A stretch of DNA of 64,000 nucleotides from Lonsdalea populi. GTDB lineage: Bacteria; Pseudomonadota; Gammaproteobacteria; Enterobacterales; Enterobacteriaceae. The position numbers and the translations under genes were made by a program. The notes under the pieces were generated by a model. It did no database searches and had not been told where the DNA came from. It was given only the letters and a program-made list of their open reading frames with translations. Each line of letters opens with the position of its first letter. Within the stretch, counting starts at the first letter, position 1. This document shows, piece after piece, positions 19,833 to 27,824 of this stretch. The stretch covers positions 558,001 through 622,000 of the forward strand of contig NZ_CP065534.1 of assembly GCF_015999465.1 (NCBI RefSeq), in the 5' to 3' direction.

Positions 19833-20783
19833 TCAGTCCTGACGAAGCCTTGTTTCTCCGTTAATCAATCGCTGCAAGCGGGCCGGAAATGCCTGCGCAA
19901 ACCGCTGCAGGTGCTCGGTCACGGTATCGACCAGCGCGGAGGCAGGGCGGTGCAGCGGGCGGATCAGGCTGACGGTAAAGGGGACGTCGATGCTGAAACG
20001 GCGGACGACTACGCCGTGACGGGAGGCGGCATAGTCCGCGGCCGTCAGCGGATTGACGATGGACAGGCCCACCCCGGCGCGCACCATCGCGCAGACCGAG
20101 GCGGCGCTGTGCGTTTCCATCACCATACTGCGCTCCACGCCCGCTTCCTGAAACAGATGGTCGAGCCACTGACGGTAGCTGTCCGCGCTGGACAGGCTGA
20201 TGAACGGCTGGTGGCGAAAATCTTCCGGCGTCAGCACCGGCTTGCTGGCGAGCGGATGGCGGGACGGCAGCACGCAGACTTCGCTGAGCTGCATCAGCGT
20301 CTCACGCTCGGTGCCTGCGGGCGTCGTGCTGTTCTCGGTCAGCCCCAGATCGTGACGCTGCGCGGAGAGCCACTCTTCGAGCAGCGGCGACTCCTGGGGA
20401 ATGATGTGCAGATTGAGCGTGGGGTATTCCGCCAGCAGCGGCTGACACACCTCCGGCAGCAGCGACTGGGAAAAGACCGGCAGGCAGGCGATGGACAGCT
20501 GCGCCTGTTGGAAGCGCCGAATATCCTCGGCCGCACTGACGATCCGGTCCAGCCCGTAGTAAGAGCGCTGGACCTCTTCAAACAGCCGTAGCCCCTGCGC
20601 GGTCGGATGCAGGCGGCCGCGCACCCGTTCGAACAACGCCATCTGCATGAGACGCTCGAAGCGCGCCAGCTCCCGGCTCACCGTCGGCTGCGACGTATTG
20701 AGCAGGCCGGCGGCTTCCGTCAGGTTGCCGGTGGTCATCACGGCATGAAAAATTTCGATATGTCGCAGGGAAATGGCCGCCAC
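19833..20783 (-). CDS. lysR: transcriptional activator LysR
   Basis: The founding LysR-type regulator, which activates lysA and represses itself. The 316-residue product (E. coli 311) starts MAAISLRHIEIFHAVMTTGN, with helix-turn-helix LTEAAGLLNTSQPTVSRELA at about 20-40. The effector domain follows, with conserved SIACLPVFSQSLLPEV, IPQESPLLEEWLSAQRHDLGL and ETHSAASVCAMVRAGVG. It is divergent from lysA with a 128-base shared control region, the classical arrangement in E. coli. Confidence 0.95.
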   Translation of the reverse strand: MAAISLRHIEIFHAVMTTGNLTEAAGLLNTSQPTVSRELARFERLMQMALFERVRGRLHPTAQGLRLFEEVQRSYYGLDRIVSAAEDIRRFQQAQLSIACLPVFSQSLLPEVCQPLLAEYPTLNLHIIPQESPLLEEWLSAQRHDLGLTENSTTPAGTERETLMQLSEVCVLPSRHPLASKPVLTPEDFRHQPFISLSSADSYRQWLDHLFQEAGVERSMVMETHSAASVCAMVRAGVGLSIVNPLTAADYAASRHGVVVRRFSIDVPFTVSLIRPLHRPASALVDTVTEHLQRFAQAFPARLQRLINGETRLRQD

Positions 20784-20911
20784 GCTAGATACCTTGGTTT
20801 AGGATAAAGCCATATCATAAATGAATAGACTCTGCGTAAAAGGATATTTGTTTCCCTCAAGGGCGATTCCGCACAATGCAGACATAATTTCATTTAACAG
20901 GTGTTGACCCC

Positions 20912-22174
20912 ATGCCGCACGATCTGAATACCCCTTCCCACGCGTTGAACGCAGACAGCCTGCGGGCGCTGCCGGCCCGCTTCGGCTGCCCGGTCTGGGC
21001 CTACGACGCCGACACCATCATCAACCGCATCGCCCAACTGCGCGCCTTCGACACCATTCGGTTCGCGCAGAAGGCGTGCTCCAACATCCATATTCTGGCG
21101 CTGATGCGCCGGCACGGCGTCAAGGTGGATTCCGTTTCGCTGGGGGAGATCGAGCGCGCGCTGGCGGCCGGCTTTCAGCCGGGAACGCCGGATCACGACA
21201 TCGTCTTCACCGCCGATCTGCTGGATCACGCTACGTTGAAACGGGTGGCCGCGCTGAACATTCCCGTCAACGCCGGTTCCGTGGACATGCTCAATCAACT
21301 GGGCGCCGTCTCGCCGGGGCACCCGGTCTGGCTGCGCGTCAATCCGGGCTTCGGCCACGGACACAGCCAGAAAACCAATACCGGCGGTGAAAACAGCAAG
21401 CACGGCATCTGGTACGGCGATCTGCCGCTGGCGCTGGCGGCGATTGAGCGTTACCCGCTCAAATTAGTCGGTTTGCATATGCACATCGGCTCCGGCGTAG
21501 ACTACGGCCATCTGGAACAGGTTTGTGACGCGATGGTGCGGCAGGTGATCGACTTCGGTCAGGATCTGGAGGCTATCTCCGCAGGCGGCGGGCTGTCCAT
21601 CCCTTACCGTGACGGTGAGGAGTCGATCGACACGCAACACTATTACGGGCTGTGGAACGGTGCGCGTGAGCGCATCGCCGCGCATCTTGGTCATCCGGTC
21701 ACGTTGGAGATCGAACCCGGCCGTTTCCTGATGGCGGAAGCGGGCGTGCTGGTGGCGGAAGTCCGGGCCGTCAAGGCGATGGGCCGCCGTCACTTCGTGC
21801 TGGTCGACGCCGGGTTTAACGATCTGATGCGCCCGGCGATGTACGGCAGCTACCACCACATCACGCTGCTGCCGGGGGATGGCCGCGATTTGGGCGGATC
21901 GGCGCTGCGCGACACGGTGGTGGCGGGGCCGCTATGCGAGTCCGGCGACGTCTTTACCCAGCAGGCGGGCGGCGGCGTTGAAACTATCGCCCTGCCGGAT
22001 GCCAAAGTCGGAGACTACCTGGTCTTCCACGACACCGGGGCCTACGGCGCGTCGATGTCGTCTAACTACAACAGCCGTCCGCTGCTGCCGGAAGTGCTGT
22101 TCGACGGCGGCGAGCCGCGCCTGATCCGCCGTCGGCAGACGGTGGAAGAGCTGCTGGCGCTGGAACAGCTGTAA
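20912..22174 (+). CDS. lysA: diaminopimelate decarboxylase
   Basis: LysA is a PLP enzyme that decarboxylates meso-diaminopimelate to L-lysine, the last step of lysine synthesis. It has 420 residues, the same length as E. coli LysA. The PLP lysine lies in IRFAQKACSNIHIL near residue 54. The HMHIGSG motif, the EPGRFLMAEAG segment and the active-site CESGDVF motif are all intact. Expression should be activated by the divergent lysR. A hairpin terminator follows closely. Confidence 0.98.
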   Translation: MPHDLNTPSHALNADSLRALPARFGCPVWAYDADTIINRIAQLRAFDTIRFAQKACSNIHILALMRRHGVKVDSVSLGEIERALAAGFQPGTPDHDIVFTADLLDHATLKRVAALNIPVNAGSVDMLNQLGAVSPGHPVWLRVNPGFGHGHSQKTNTGGENSKHGIWYGDLPLALAAIERYPLKLVGLHMHIGSGVDYGHLEQVCDAMVRQVIDFGQDLEAISAGGGLSIPYRDGEESIDTQHYYGLWNGARERIAAHLGHPVTLEIEPGRFLMAEAGVLVAEVRAVKAMGRRHFVLVDAGFNDLMRPAMYGSYHHITLLPGDGRDLGGSALRDTVVAGPLCESGDVFTQQAGGGVETIALPDAKVGDYLVFHDTGAYGASMSSNYNSRPLLPEVLFDGGEPRLIRRRQTVEELLALEQL

Positions 22175-22183
22175 TACCTCTCT

Positions 22184-22210
22184 CGCCTCTCCCTGCATCC
22201 GGGAGAGGCG
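22184..22210 (+). terminator. terminator of lysA
   Basis: A 10-bp CGCCTCTCCC/GGGAGAGGCG stem with a 7-base loop starts nine bases past the stop; the following T content is modest. The remaining 237 bases before the next gene hold a CACGGT/ACCGTG hairpin at 22273-22288 and presumably the permease promoter. Confidence 0.65.
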
Positions 22211-22447
22211 TCATCTCCTGGTCCCGCCGTTCCTCGCGTCTGTGATAGGCCTCTCCCCGCCTTGTCTCTTCACACGGTTTTCACCGTGATTTCACCCGCT
22301 TATTTTGTGTTCGCGCACATAGGTGAATACCGCCGCCAGCCCTAAAATAAGGGCTATCAAATCGCGGCGTTACCTTATTGATGCCCGTCGCCGCAATACA
22401 CGCTTCTCTACCCTACGTAACAGATATAACAATAAAGAGGTCATACT

Positions 22448-23755
22448 ATGAACGGCATGGAACCCCTTGGTTGGTATGGAGCATTAATCGGTCTATTCAT
22501 TGCCATTTTCTTGATTCTTCGCAAAATAAATCCCGTCTACTCGCTATTTTTCGGCGCAATCGCGGGCGCGGTGATCGGCGGCGCGAGCCTTGACCAGACG
22601 CTGGCTCTGCTGACCACCGGGACGCAAAGCGTGATGGGCACCGTGATCCGCGTGCTGGCCGCCGGCGTGCTGGCCGGGGTGATGATGGAGTCCGGCGCGG
22701 CGGAGACCATCGCCCAGGCGGTGGTGAAAAAAATGGGCGAGGGCAAGGCGATCCTGGCGCTGGCGCTGGCCACGATGATCATCACCGCCGTCGGCGTTTT
22801 TATCCCGGTCGCGGTACTGATCGTCGCGCCGATCGCGCTATCGGTCGGCAACAAAATGGGGATCTCCAAGCTGGCGCTGCTGTTGGCGCTCTCCGGCGGC
22901 GGCAAGGCGGGCAACATCATCTCACCGAATCCGAATGCCATCGCGGCGGCTAACGGTTTCCACATCTCCCTGAGCGATGTGATGATCGCCGGTTTTATTC
23001 CCGCCATGGGCGGTTTGCTGATGACGATCCTGATCGCCGGTTTGTTGAAAAACAAAGGCGCCAAGGTGACCGAACAGGAAGTCGCCGCGCTGTCCGCGCA
23101 TCAACCTGCGGGCGACAAGCGTTACCCGCCGCTGCATCAGGCCATCGTGGCGCCGCTGGTGGCGGTGATCCTGCTAATGATCAATCCCATCGGCTCGATC
23201 CTGAATATCCCGCTGCTCTCCGAGTTTAAGCTTGATGCGCTGTACGTCTTGCCGATCGCCGGGATCGTCGGCCTGCTGGCGATGGGGCAGCATAGAAAAT
23301 TGATCGCCTATACCGCGTCCGGGCTGGAGAAAATGACGGCGACGGTCCTGATCCTAATCGGCGCCGGGGCGATAGCCGGTCTGATTGCGGCGTCGAATTT
23401 GTCGACGCAGGTGGTGGCGCTCATCAACCTGATGGGGATCTCCGGCACGTTCCTGGCGCCGATTTCCGGGATCCTGATGGCGGCGGCCACGGCTTCGACG
23501 TCCACGGGCGTCATTCTGGCGACCGGCACGTTCGGCAGCGCCATCGCCAACGTCGGCGGCAGTCCGATCGCCTCTGCGGTGATGGTGCACACCGGGGCGA
23601 CCGTGATCGACTCTCTGCCGCAGGGCAACTACTTCCACGTGACCGCCGGCAGCATGAACATGGCGCTGCGCCAGCGCATGTCGCTCATTCCTTATGAAGC
23701 GATGGTGGGCGGCACCATGACGATTATCGCCACCGTGCTGTACGGTCTCCTTTAA
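22448..23755 (+). CDS. GntP family permease (probable D-glycerate or sugar-acid importer)
   Basis: A 435-residue polytopic membrane protein with about 12 helices. Family marks include the N-terminal GWYGALIGLFIAIFLILRK, VLAAGVLAGVMMESGAAE, LALSGGGKAGNIISPNPNAIAAA and TASTSTGVILATGTFG. GntP members import gluconate and other sugar acids by proton symport. The next gene, 11 bases on, is glycerate kinase, and a CdaR regulator follows, so D-glycerate is the likely substrate; this is inference from context. The ATG at 22448 follows an AGAGGT ribosome site by seven bases. Confidence 0.88.
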   Translation: MNGMEPLGWYGALIGLFIAIFLILRKINPVYSLFFGAIAGAVIGGASLDQTLALLTTGTQSVMGTVIRVLAAGVLAGVMMESGAAETIAQAVVKKMGEGKAILALALATMIITAVGVFIPVAVLIVAPIALSVGNKMGISKLALLLALSGGGKAGNIISPNPNAIAAANGFHISLSDVMIAGFIPAMGGLLMTILIAGLLKNKGAKVTEQEVAALSAHQPAGDKRYPPLHQAIVAPLVAVILLMINPIGSILNIPLLSEFKLDALYVLPIAGIVGLLAMGQHRKLIAYTASGLEKMTATVLILIGAGAIAGLIAASNLSTQVVALINLMGISGTFLAPISGILMAAATASTSTGVILATGTFGSAIANVGGSPIASAVMVHTGATVIDSLPQGNYFHVTAGSMNMALRQRMSLIPYEAMVGGTMTIIATVLYGLL

Positions 23756-23766
23756 CCCGTGACGAG

Positions 23767-24939
23767 ATGATTCCTATGAAACATGAAACCTTTGTATTGG
23801 CACCGGATTCATTCAAAGAGAGCATGACCGCTAAAGAAGTCTGCATAGCGATGGAGAAAGGGCTGCGCAAGGTCTTTCCCGAGGCGAACTACCTCCATGT
23901 CCCGATGGCGGACGGCGGCGAAGGTACCGTGCAGTCGCTGGTCGACGCCACCCACGGCGAGCTGTTTCACCTGTCGGTGACCGGGCCGCTGGGTACGCCG
24001 GTGGACGCGGTCTACGGCGTCATGGGCGACGGCGACGTGGGGGTGATTGAAATGGCCTCCGCCAGCGGTATCCACCACGTCAATGAGCAGACCCGCAATC
24101 CGCTGGTGACGACGACCTACGGCACCGGTGAACTGATCCGCGCCTGTCTGGACAAGGGGATAGAAAAAATTATTCTCGGCATCGGAGGCAGCGCGACCAA
24201 CGACGGCGGAACGGGGATGGCCGAAGCGCTCGGCGCCCGTTTCTTCGACGGCGACGATAAACCGCTGCCGCGCGGCGGCGGGGCGCTCGGACAGCTGAAG
24301 CGCATCGACGTCAGCGGAATGGATCCGCGTCTGGCGCAGGTCGAGATCATTGTGGCCTGCGACGTCACCAATCCGCTGTGCGGCGAACAGGGCGCTTCCC
24401 ACGTCTTCGGACCGCAGAAGGGCGCGACGCCGGAGATGGTGGCGAAGTTGGACGCCAACCTGTCTCACTATGCCGACGTGGTGTTGCATCAACTGGGCAA
24501 AACCGTGGGAACGGCGCCGGGGGCGGGTGCCGCAGGCGGATTGGGGGCGGGGCTGATGGCTTTCACGCGCTGTGTGATGCAAAAAGGCATTGATATCGTC
24601 ATCGAGTACAGCGGCCTGCGGGATAAGTTACAGGGAGCGGACTACTGCTTGACGGGGGAAGGCCGCATCGATAGTCAGACGCGCTTCGGCAAAACGCCTT
24701 ACGGCGTAGCGAAGACCGCGCAGGCGCTGCAGGTCCCGGTGATCGCCGTGTCCGGCTGCGTCGGCGATGGCATCGAGTCTCTGTATCAGGAGGGGATCGA
24801 CGTCATCTTCGGGATGATCCCGCGCGCCGATCCGCTGGCGTCGTTACTGCAAGAAGGGCCTGCCAACATGGAGCGGGCCTGTGAAAACATCGGCCGTCTA
24901 ATCCGTCTCTCCCAGGCGCGAGGCGCGTCCGGAGGTTAA
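23767..24939 (+). CDS. glycerate 2-kinase (GarK/GlxK family)
   Basis: Phosphorylates D-glycerate with ATP, feeding glycolysis as 2-phosphoglycerate. The 390-residue product (E. coli GlxK 381, GarK 381) has the family N-terminus FVLAPDSFKESMTAKEVC, VPMADGGEGTVQSL, the GIGGSATNDGGTGM loop, VACDVTNPLCGEQGAS and LTGEGRIDSQT. An ATG nine bases further in is an alternative start (MKHETF). It is co-directional with and close to the GntP permease, making a transport-plus-kinase pair. Confidence 0.93.
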   Translation: MIPMKHETFVLAPDSFKESMTAKEVCIAMEKGLRKVFPEANYLHVPMADGGEGTVQSLVDATHGELFHLSVTGPLGTPVDAVYGVMGDGDVGVIEMASASGIHHVNEQTRNPLVTTTYGTGELIRACLDKGIEKIILGIGGSATNDGGTGMAEALGARFFDGDDKPLPRGGGALGQLKRIDVSGMDPRLAQVEIIVACDVTNPLCGEQGASHVFGPQKGATPEMVAKLDANLSHYADVVLHQLGKTVGTAPGAGAAGGLGAGLMAFTRCVMQKGIDIVIEYSGLRDKLQGADYCLTGEGRIDSQTRFGKTPYGVAKTAQALQVPVIAVSGCVGDGIESLYQEGIDVIFGMIPRADPLASLLQEGPANMERACENIGRLIRLSQARGASGG

Positions 24940-25033
24940 CTCCGGCGTTTCGTCGAGGGGGGAACATGCTAGGCTGAGTGTGCAGGCGAGCGTGGTGTTG
25001 CCGCGTGCCTGCGTCACCGTCTGGAGAAAAGAC

Positions 25034-26200
25034 ATGTCGGATTACCATTTTGACGCCACGCTGGCCGGTGCCATTGTCGCGCGCACGATGCAGATCATCG
25101 AATGCAACGTGAACGTGATGGATGCGACGGGGAGAATCATCGGCAGCGGCGACAAGGAGCGTATCGGCGAAATTCATGAGGGCGCGCTGCTGGCGCTCAC
25201 GCAGGAACGTATCGTCACGATCGACGACGCGTCCATGCACATCCTGCAGGGCGTTAAGCCCGGCATCAATCTCCCCCTGCGGCAGGACGGCGTGATCGTC
25301 GGGGTGGTGGGCCTGACCGGCCAGCCGGACGGGCTGCGCCAGTATGGCGAACTGGTCTGCATGACGGCGGAAATGATGCTGGAGCAGGCGCGGCTTATGC
25401 AGTTGCTGGCGCGTAACAGCCGTCAGTGCGAAGAGCTGGTGCTGAACCTGATCCGCTGCGATACCTATTCCGAGACGGTCAGCGAATGGGCGAGACGGCT
25501 GGGGATAGACCTACAGAAACCACGCGTTGCGCTGGTGGTCGAGTTGGACAGCGGCCAGCTCGGCGTCAGTACGGCCATGACCGAGCTGCAGCAGTTTCAG
25601 AACCTGCTGACGGAGCCGGGCATGGCGCCGGAGCGGGAAGAGGGACTGATGGCGATTGTCTCTTTGACCGAGATGGTGGTGCTGCAACCGCTGTCCGAAC
25701 ACGGTCGCTGGGACCCGGAAGCCCATCTGCGGCGGATCCAACTGCTGTATCAGCGCCTGCATGACGAAAGCCCGCTGCGGGTGCGGCTGGCTCTGGGCAA
25801 CTTTTTCCCCGGCGAAGGCGGTCTGCAACGTTCTTATCAGACGGCGAAAACCACCATGAAGGTGGGCAAACAGCGTCAGCCCGACGCGCATTGCTACAGC
25901 TATCAGGACATGGCGCTGCCGGTGTTGCTGGACAGCCTGCGCGGCGGCTGGCAGGCCAACGAGCTGATGCTGCCGCTAAGACGGCTGCGGGCGATGGACG
26001 GCAACGGGATCTTTCGCAAAACGCTCTCCAGCTGGTTCTGCTACAACCTGCAAAACACGGTCACGGCCAACGCGTTGTACATCCATAAAAATACGCTGGA
26101 ATACCGTTTGCATCGTATCTCGGACATCACCGGACTGAATCTCTCCCGCGTCGACGACCGTCTGCTGCTGTATATCGCGCTCCAGCTGGAAGACGGTTAA
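25034..26200 (+). CDS. cdaR: sugar diacid/glycerate regulator CdaR
   Basis: CdaR activates glucarate, galactarate and glycerate catabolism genes in E. coli. The 388-residue product (E. coli 385) starts MSDYHFDATLAGAIVARTMQ after GGAGAAAAGAC. It has the N-terminal diacid-recognition domain (NVMDATGRIIGSGDKERIGEIHEGAL, residues 25-50) and the C-terminal PucR-type helix-turn-helix (ANALYIHKNTLEYRLHRIS). The adjacent permease and kinase are its probable targets. The open frame extends 18 codons 5' but lacks a ribosome site. Confidence 0.94.
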   Translation: MSDYHFDATLAGAIVARTMQIIECNVNVMDATGRIIGSGDKERIGEIHEGALLALTQERIVTIDDASMHILQGVKPGINLPLRQDGVIVGVVGLTGQPDGLRQYGELVCMTAEMMLEQARLMQLLARNSRQCEELVLNLIRCDTYSETVSEWARRLGIDLQKPRVALVVELDSGQLGVSTAMTELQQFQNLLTEPGMAPEREEGLMAIVSLTEMVVLQPLSEHGRWDPEAHLRRIQLLYQRLHDESPLRVRLALGNFFPGEGGLQRSYQTAKTTMKVGKQRQPDAHCYSYQDMALPVLLDSLRGGWQANELMLPLRRLRAMDGNGIFRKTLSSWFCYNLQNTVTANALYIHKNTLEYRLHRISDITGLNLSRVDDRLLLYIALQLEDG

Positions 26201-26213
26201 TCCTTTGTGTCGC

Positions 26214-27236
26214 TTAAGGATGAGCGGCGGTGGCGTAAGGTCCGGGCCGCACCGAATCGCGAATTTTCAGCACGCCGGTGAACGGCGTCAGCGGGGCGGC
26301 TTCCTCGCCCGAAATCAGACGTAGCGCCTGCTGAATGGCGGTGCCCATCATCTCTTCGATCGGCAGATAGACCGTTGACAGCGACGGATTCAGAAAGGCA
26401 GCGTTAGGCTCGTCGTCAAAGCCGAACAGCGACAGATCCTCCGGCAGCGTTTTGCCCGCTTCACTGAACGCCTTCATCGCGCCGATACACATATCATCGT
26501 TGCTGGAGAACAGCGCGCTGAACACGACTCCCCGGGCCAGCAGCGCATGCGCGGCGAGATAACCGCTCTCCACGCTGCTGTCGCCGTGGACGATCCGCCG
26601 GGGATCAACGCCCAGACCGTGGTGTTGCAATGCGGCTTCATAGCCGGAGAGGCGAGCCTGTGAGGTCGGCGTCGTCATCGGTCCGGTGATGCAGGCGATC
26701 TCGCGGTGGCCTTGGGTGATCAGATAGTCGACGACCCGAAACGCCGCGCTCTGCTGTTCAAAGACGACGCTGCGATCGCGCCTTTGCGGCAGATCGCGGT
26801 TGATCACCACAATCGGGACGCTGGACTCCGCCAAGAGCGTCATCAGCTCCTGCTCGGACATATGGCGGGTATAGAGGATGATGGCGTCGCAGCGGCGGTC
26901 GGCCAGCAGTTCGACGGACTGGCGTTCATCTTCCGGCGTATCGTGTCCGTCGGTGACGATCAGGTGTTTGCCGCTGCTCTCGGTCAGTTCTGCGGCCCGA
27001 CGCAGCAGGCGGCCGAAATAGGGGCCGTCGAAGTGGGAGACGACGAGCCCAATGCTGTTGGCGCTGCGGTGGGCCAGCGAGCGCGCCAGAAAGTTAGGCC
27101 GGTAGCCCAACTCGTTCATGGCCTTGAAAACGGTTTCCCGCGTGCTGGCTTTCACCTGGCCGGTGCCGTTAAGCACGCGCGATACCGTCGCTTTCGAAAC
27201 GCCGGCGTGGTGGGCCACATCGAGCATGGTTTTCAT
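26214..27236 (-). CDS. LacI family repressor, AscG-like
   Basis: A 340-residue sugar-responsive repressor. The N-terminal helix-turn-helix MLDVAHHAGVSKATVSRVLN and hinge RPNFLARSLAHRSANSIGLVV are followed by a periplasmic-binding-protein-like effector domain with SALFSSNDDMCIGAMKA and LSLFGFDDEP. It is closer to AscG than to GalR by eye. Its position, between lysA and the Omr RNA/aas, is that of galR in E. coli, so it may be a replacement or a diverged copy. No sugar-utilisation gene of its own is adjacent; the facing cdaR module lies 13 bases away tail to tail. Target unknown. Confidence 0.85.
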   Translation of the reverse strand: MKTMLDVAHHAGVSKATVSRVLNGTGQVKASTRETVFKAMNELGYRPNFLARSLAHRSANSIGLVVSHFDGPYFGRLLRRAAELTESSGKHLIVTDGHDTPEDERQSVELLADRRCDAIILYTRHMSEQELMTLLAESSVPIVVINRDLPQRRDRSVVFEQQSAAFRVVDYLITQGHREIACITGPMTTPTSQARLSGYEAALQHHGLGVDPRRIVHGDSSVESGYLAAHALLARGVVFSALFSSNDDMCIGAMKAFSEAGKTLPEDLSLFGFDDEPNAAFLNPSLSTVYLPIEEMMGTAIQQALRLISGEEAAPLTPFTGVLKIRDSVRPGPYATAAHP

Positions 27237-27474
27237 GGCGGTATACCCGTTTTCAGTTAATCGATCTGAGTTCGCATACTACCACAAGGGTGAAAACGCG
27301 CGCACGGGGCGGGTGCCTCAGAACGCGCGACGAACTTTGTTCAGGCGCGGGAATCGCCCTAATCACAAGGCGTAATTACAGGGTGGGGCAGAATTTTACA
27401 CCTGGTTGCACTTCGTGCAGTTATCTTGCGATTCGCGGCTGGAGAATAAATGCCTGACTCTCTACAGTGAAATT

Positions 27475-27565
27475 CCCAGAGGTATTAATGGGTGACAAGT
27501 GGATGTGACGTTCACCATGAACCATATTTATTTCACCAACCTACGCGGATGCGTAGGTTTTTTTT
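27475..27565 (+). ncRNA. OmrA/OmrB-type small RNA
   Basis: The RNA would begin CCCAGAGGTATTAATGGGTGA, which matches the nearly invariant 5' seed of E. coli OmrA and OmrB (CCCAGAGGTATTGAT). It ends in CACCAACCTACGCGGATGCGTAGG plus eight T residues, the Omr terminator stem. The middle is variable, as expected. A TACAGT -10 element lies seven bases upstream of the start; the -35 is poor, as for OmpR-activated promoters, and an AT-rich possible OmpR region (around 27390-27410) precedes it. It lies just upstream of aas, as in E. coli. Omr RNAs base-pair via Hfq to repress outer membrane receptors, csgD and ompR. E. coli has two tandem copies; only one is visible here. Confidence 0.88.
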
Positions 27566-27824
27566 GTCTGTCGTTTATCCCTTTCTGAATACGCGCTCAT
27601 TCCTTCAGCCGCGATGAGTCCCCGCCTGAACAGACGGTTTCCTTGCGGCGTTCACCTTCTCCTTTCTTTTTGGGTCGAGGCGTCGTGCTGGCCGCGTCCT
27701 CAAGGCGCTTATTCTGGTGGCAATGGGTTGGCTATAGTATTTTGTGCCATTGAATTCGCTTAAAACCCCGTGAGGCACTGCGGTCAAACAGCGTGCCAGC
27801 GAGGGTTTTACCTAGGGAGATGGG

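Noticed and set aside
22316..22329. CRP site before the glycerate permease
   Set aside because: TGTGT and GCACA are separated by only four bases instead of six and the half-sites are imperfect.
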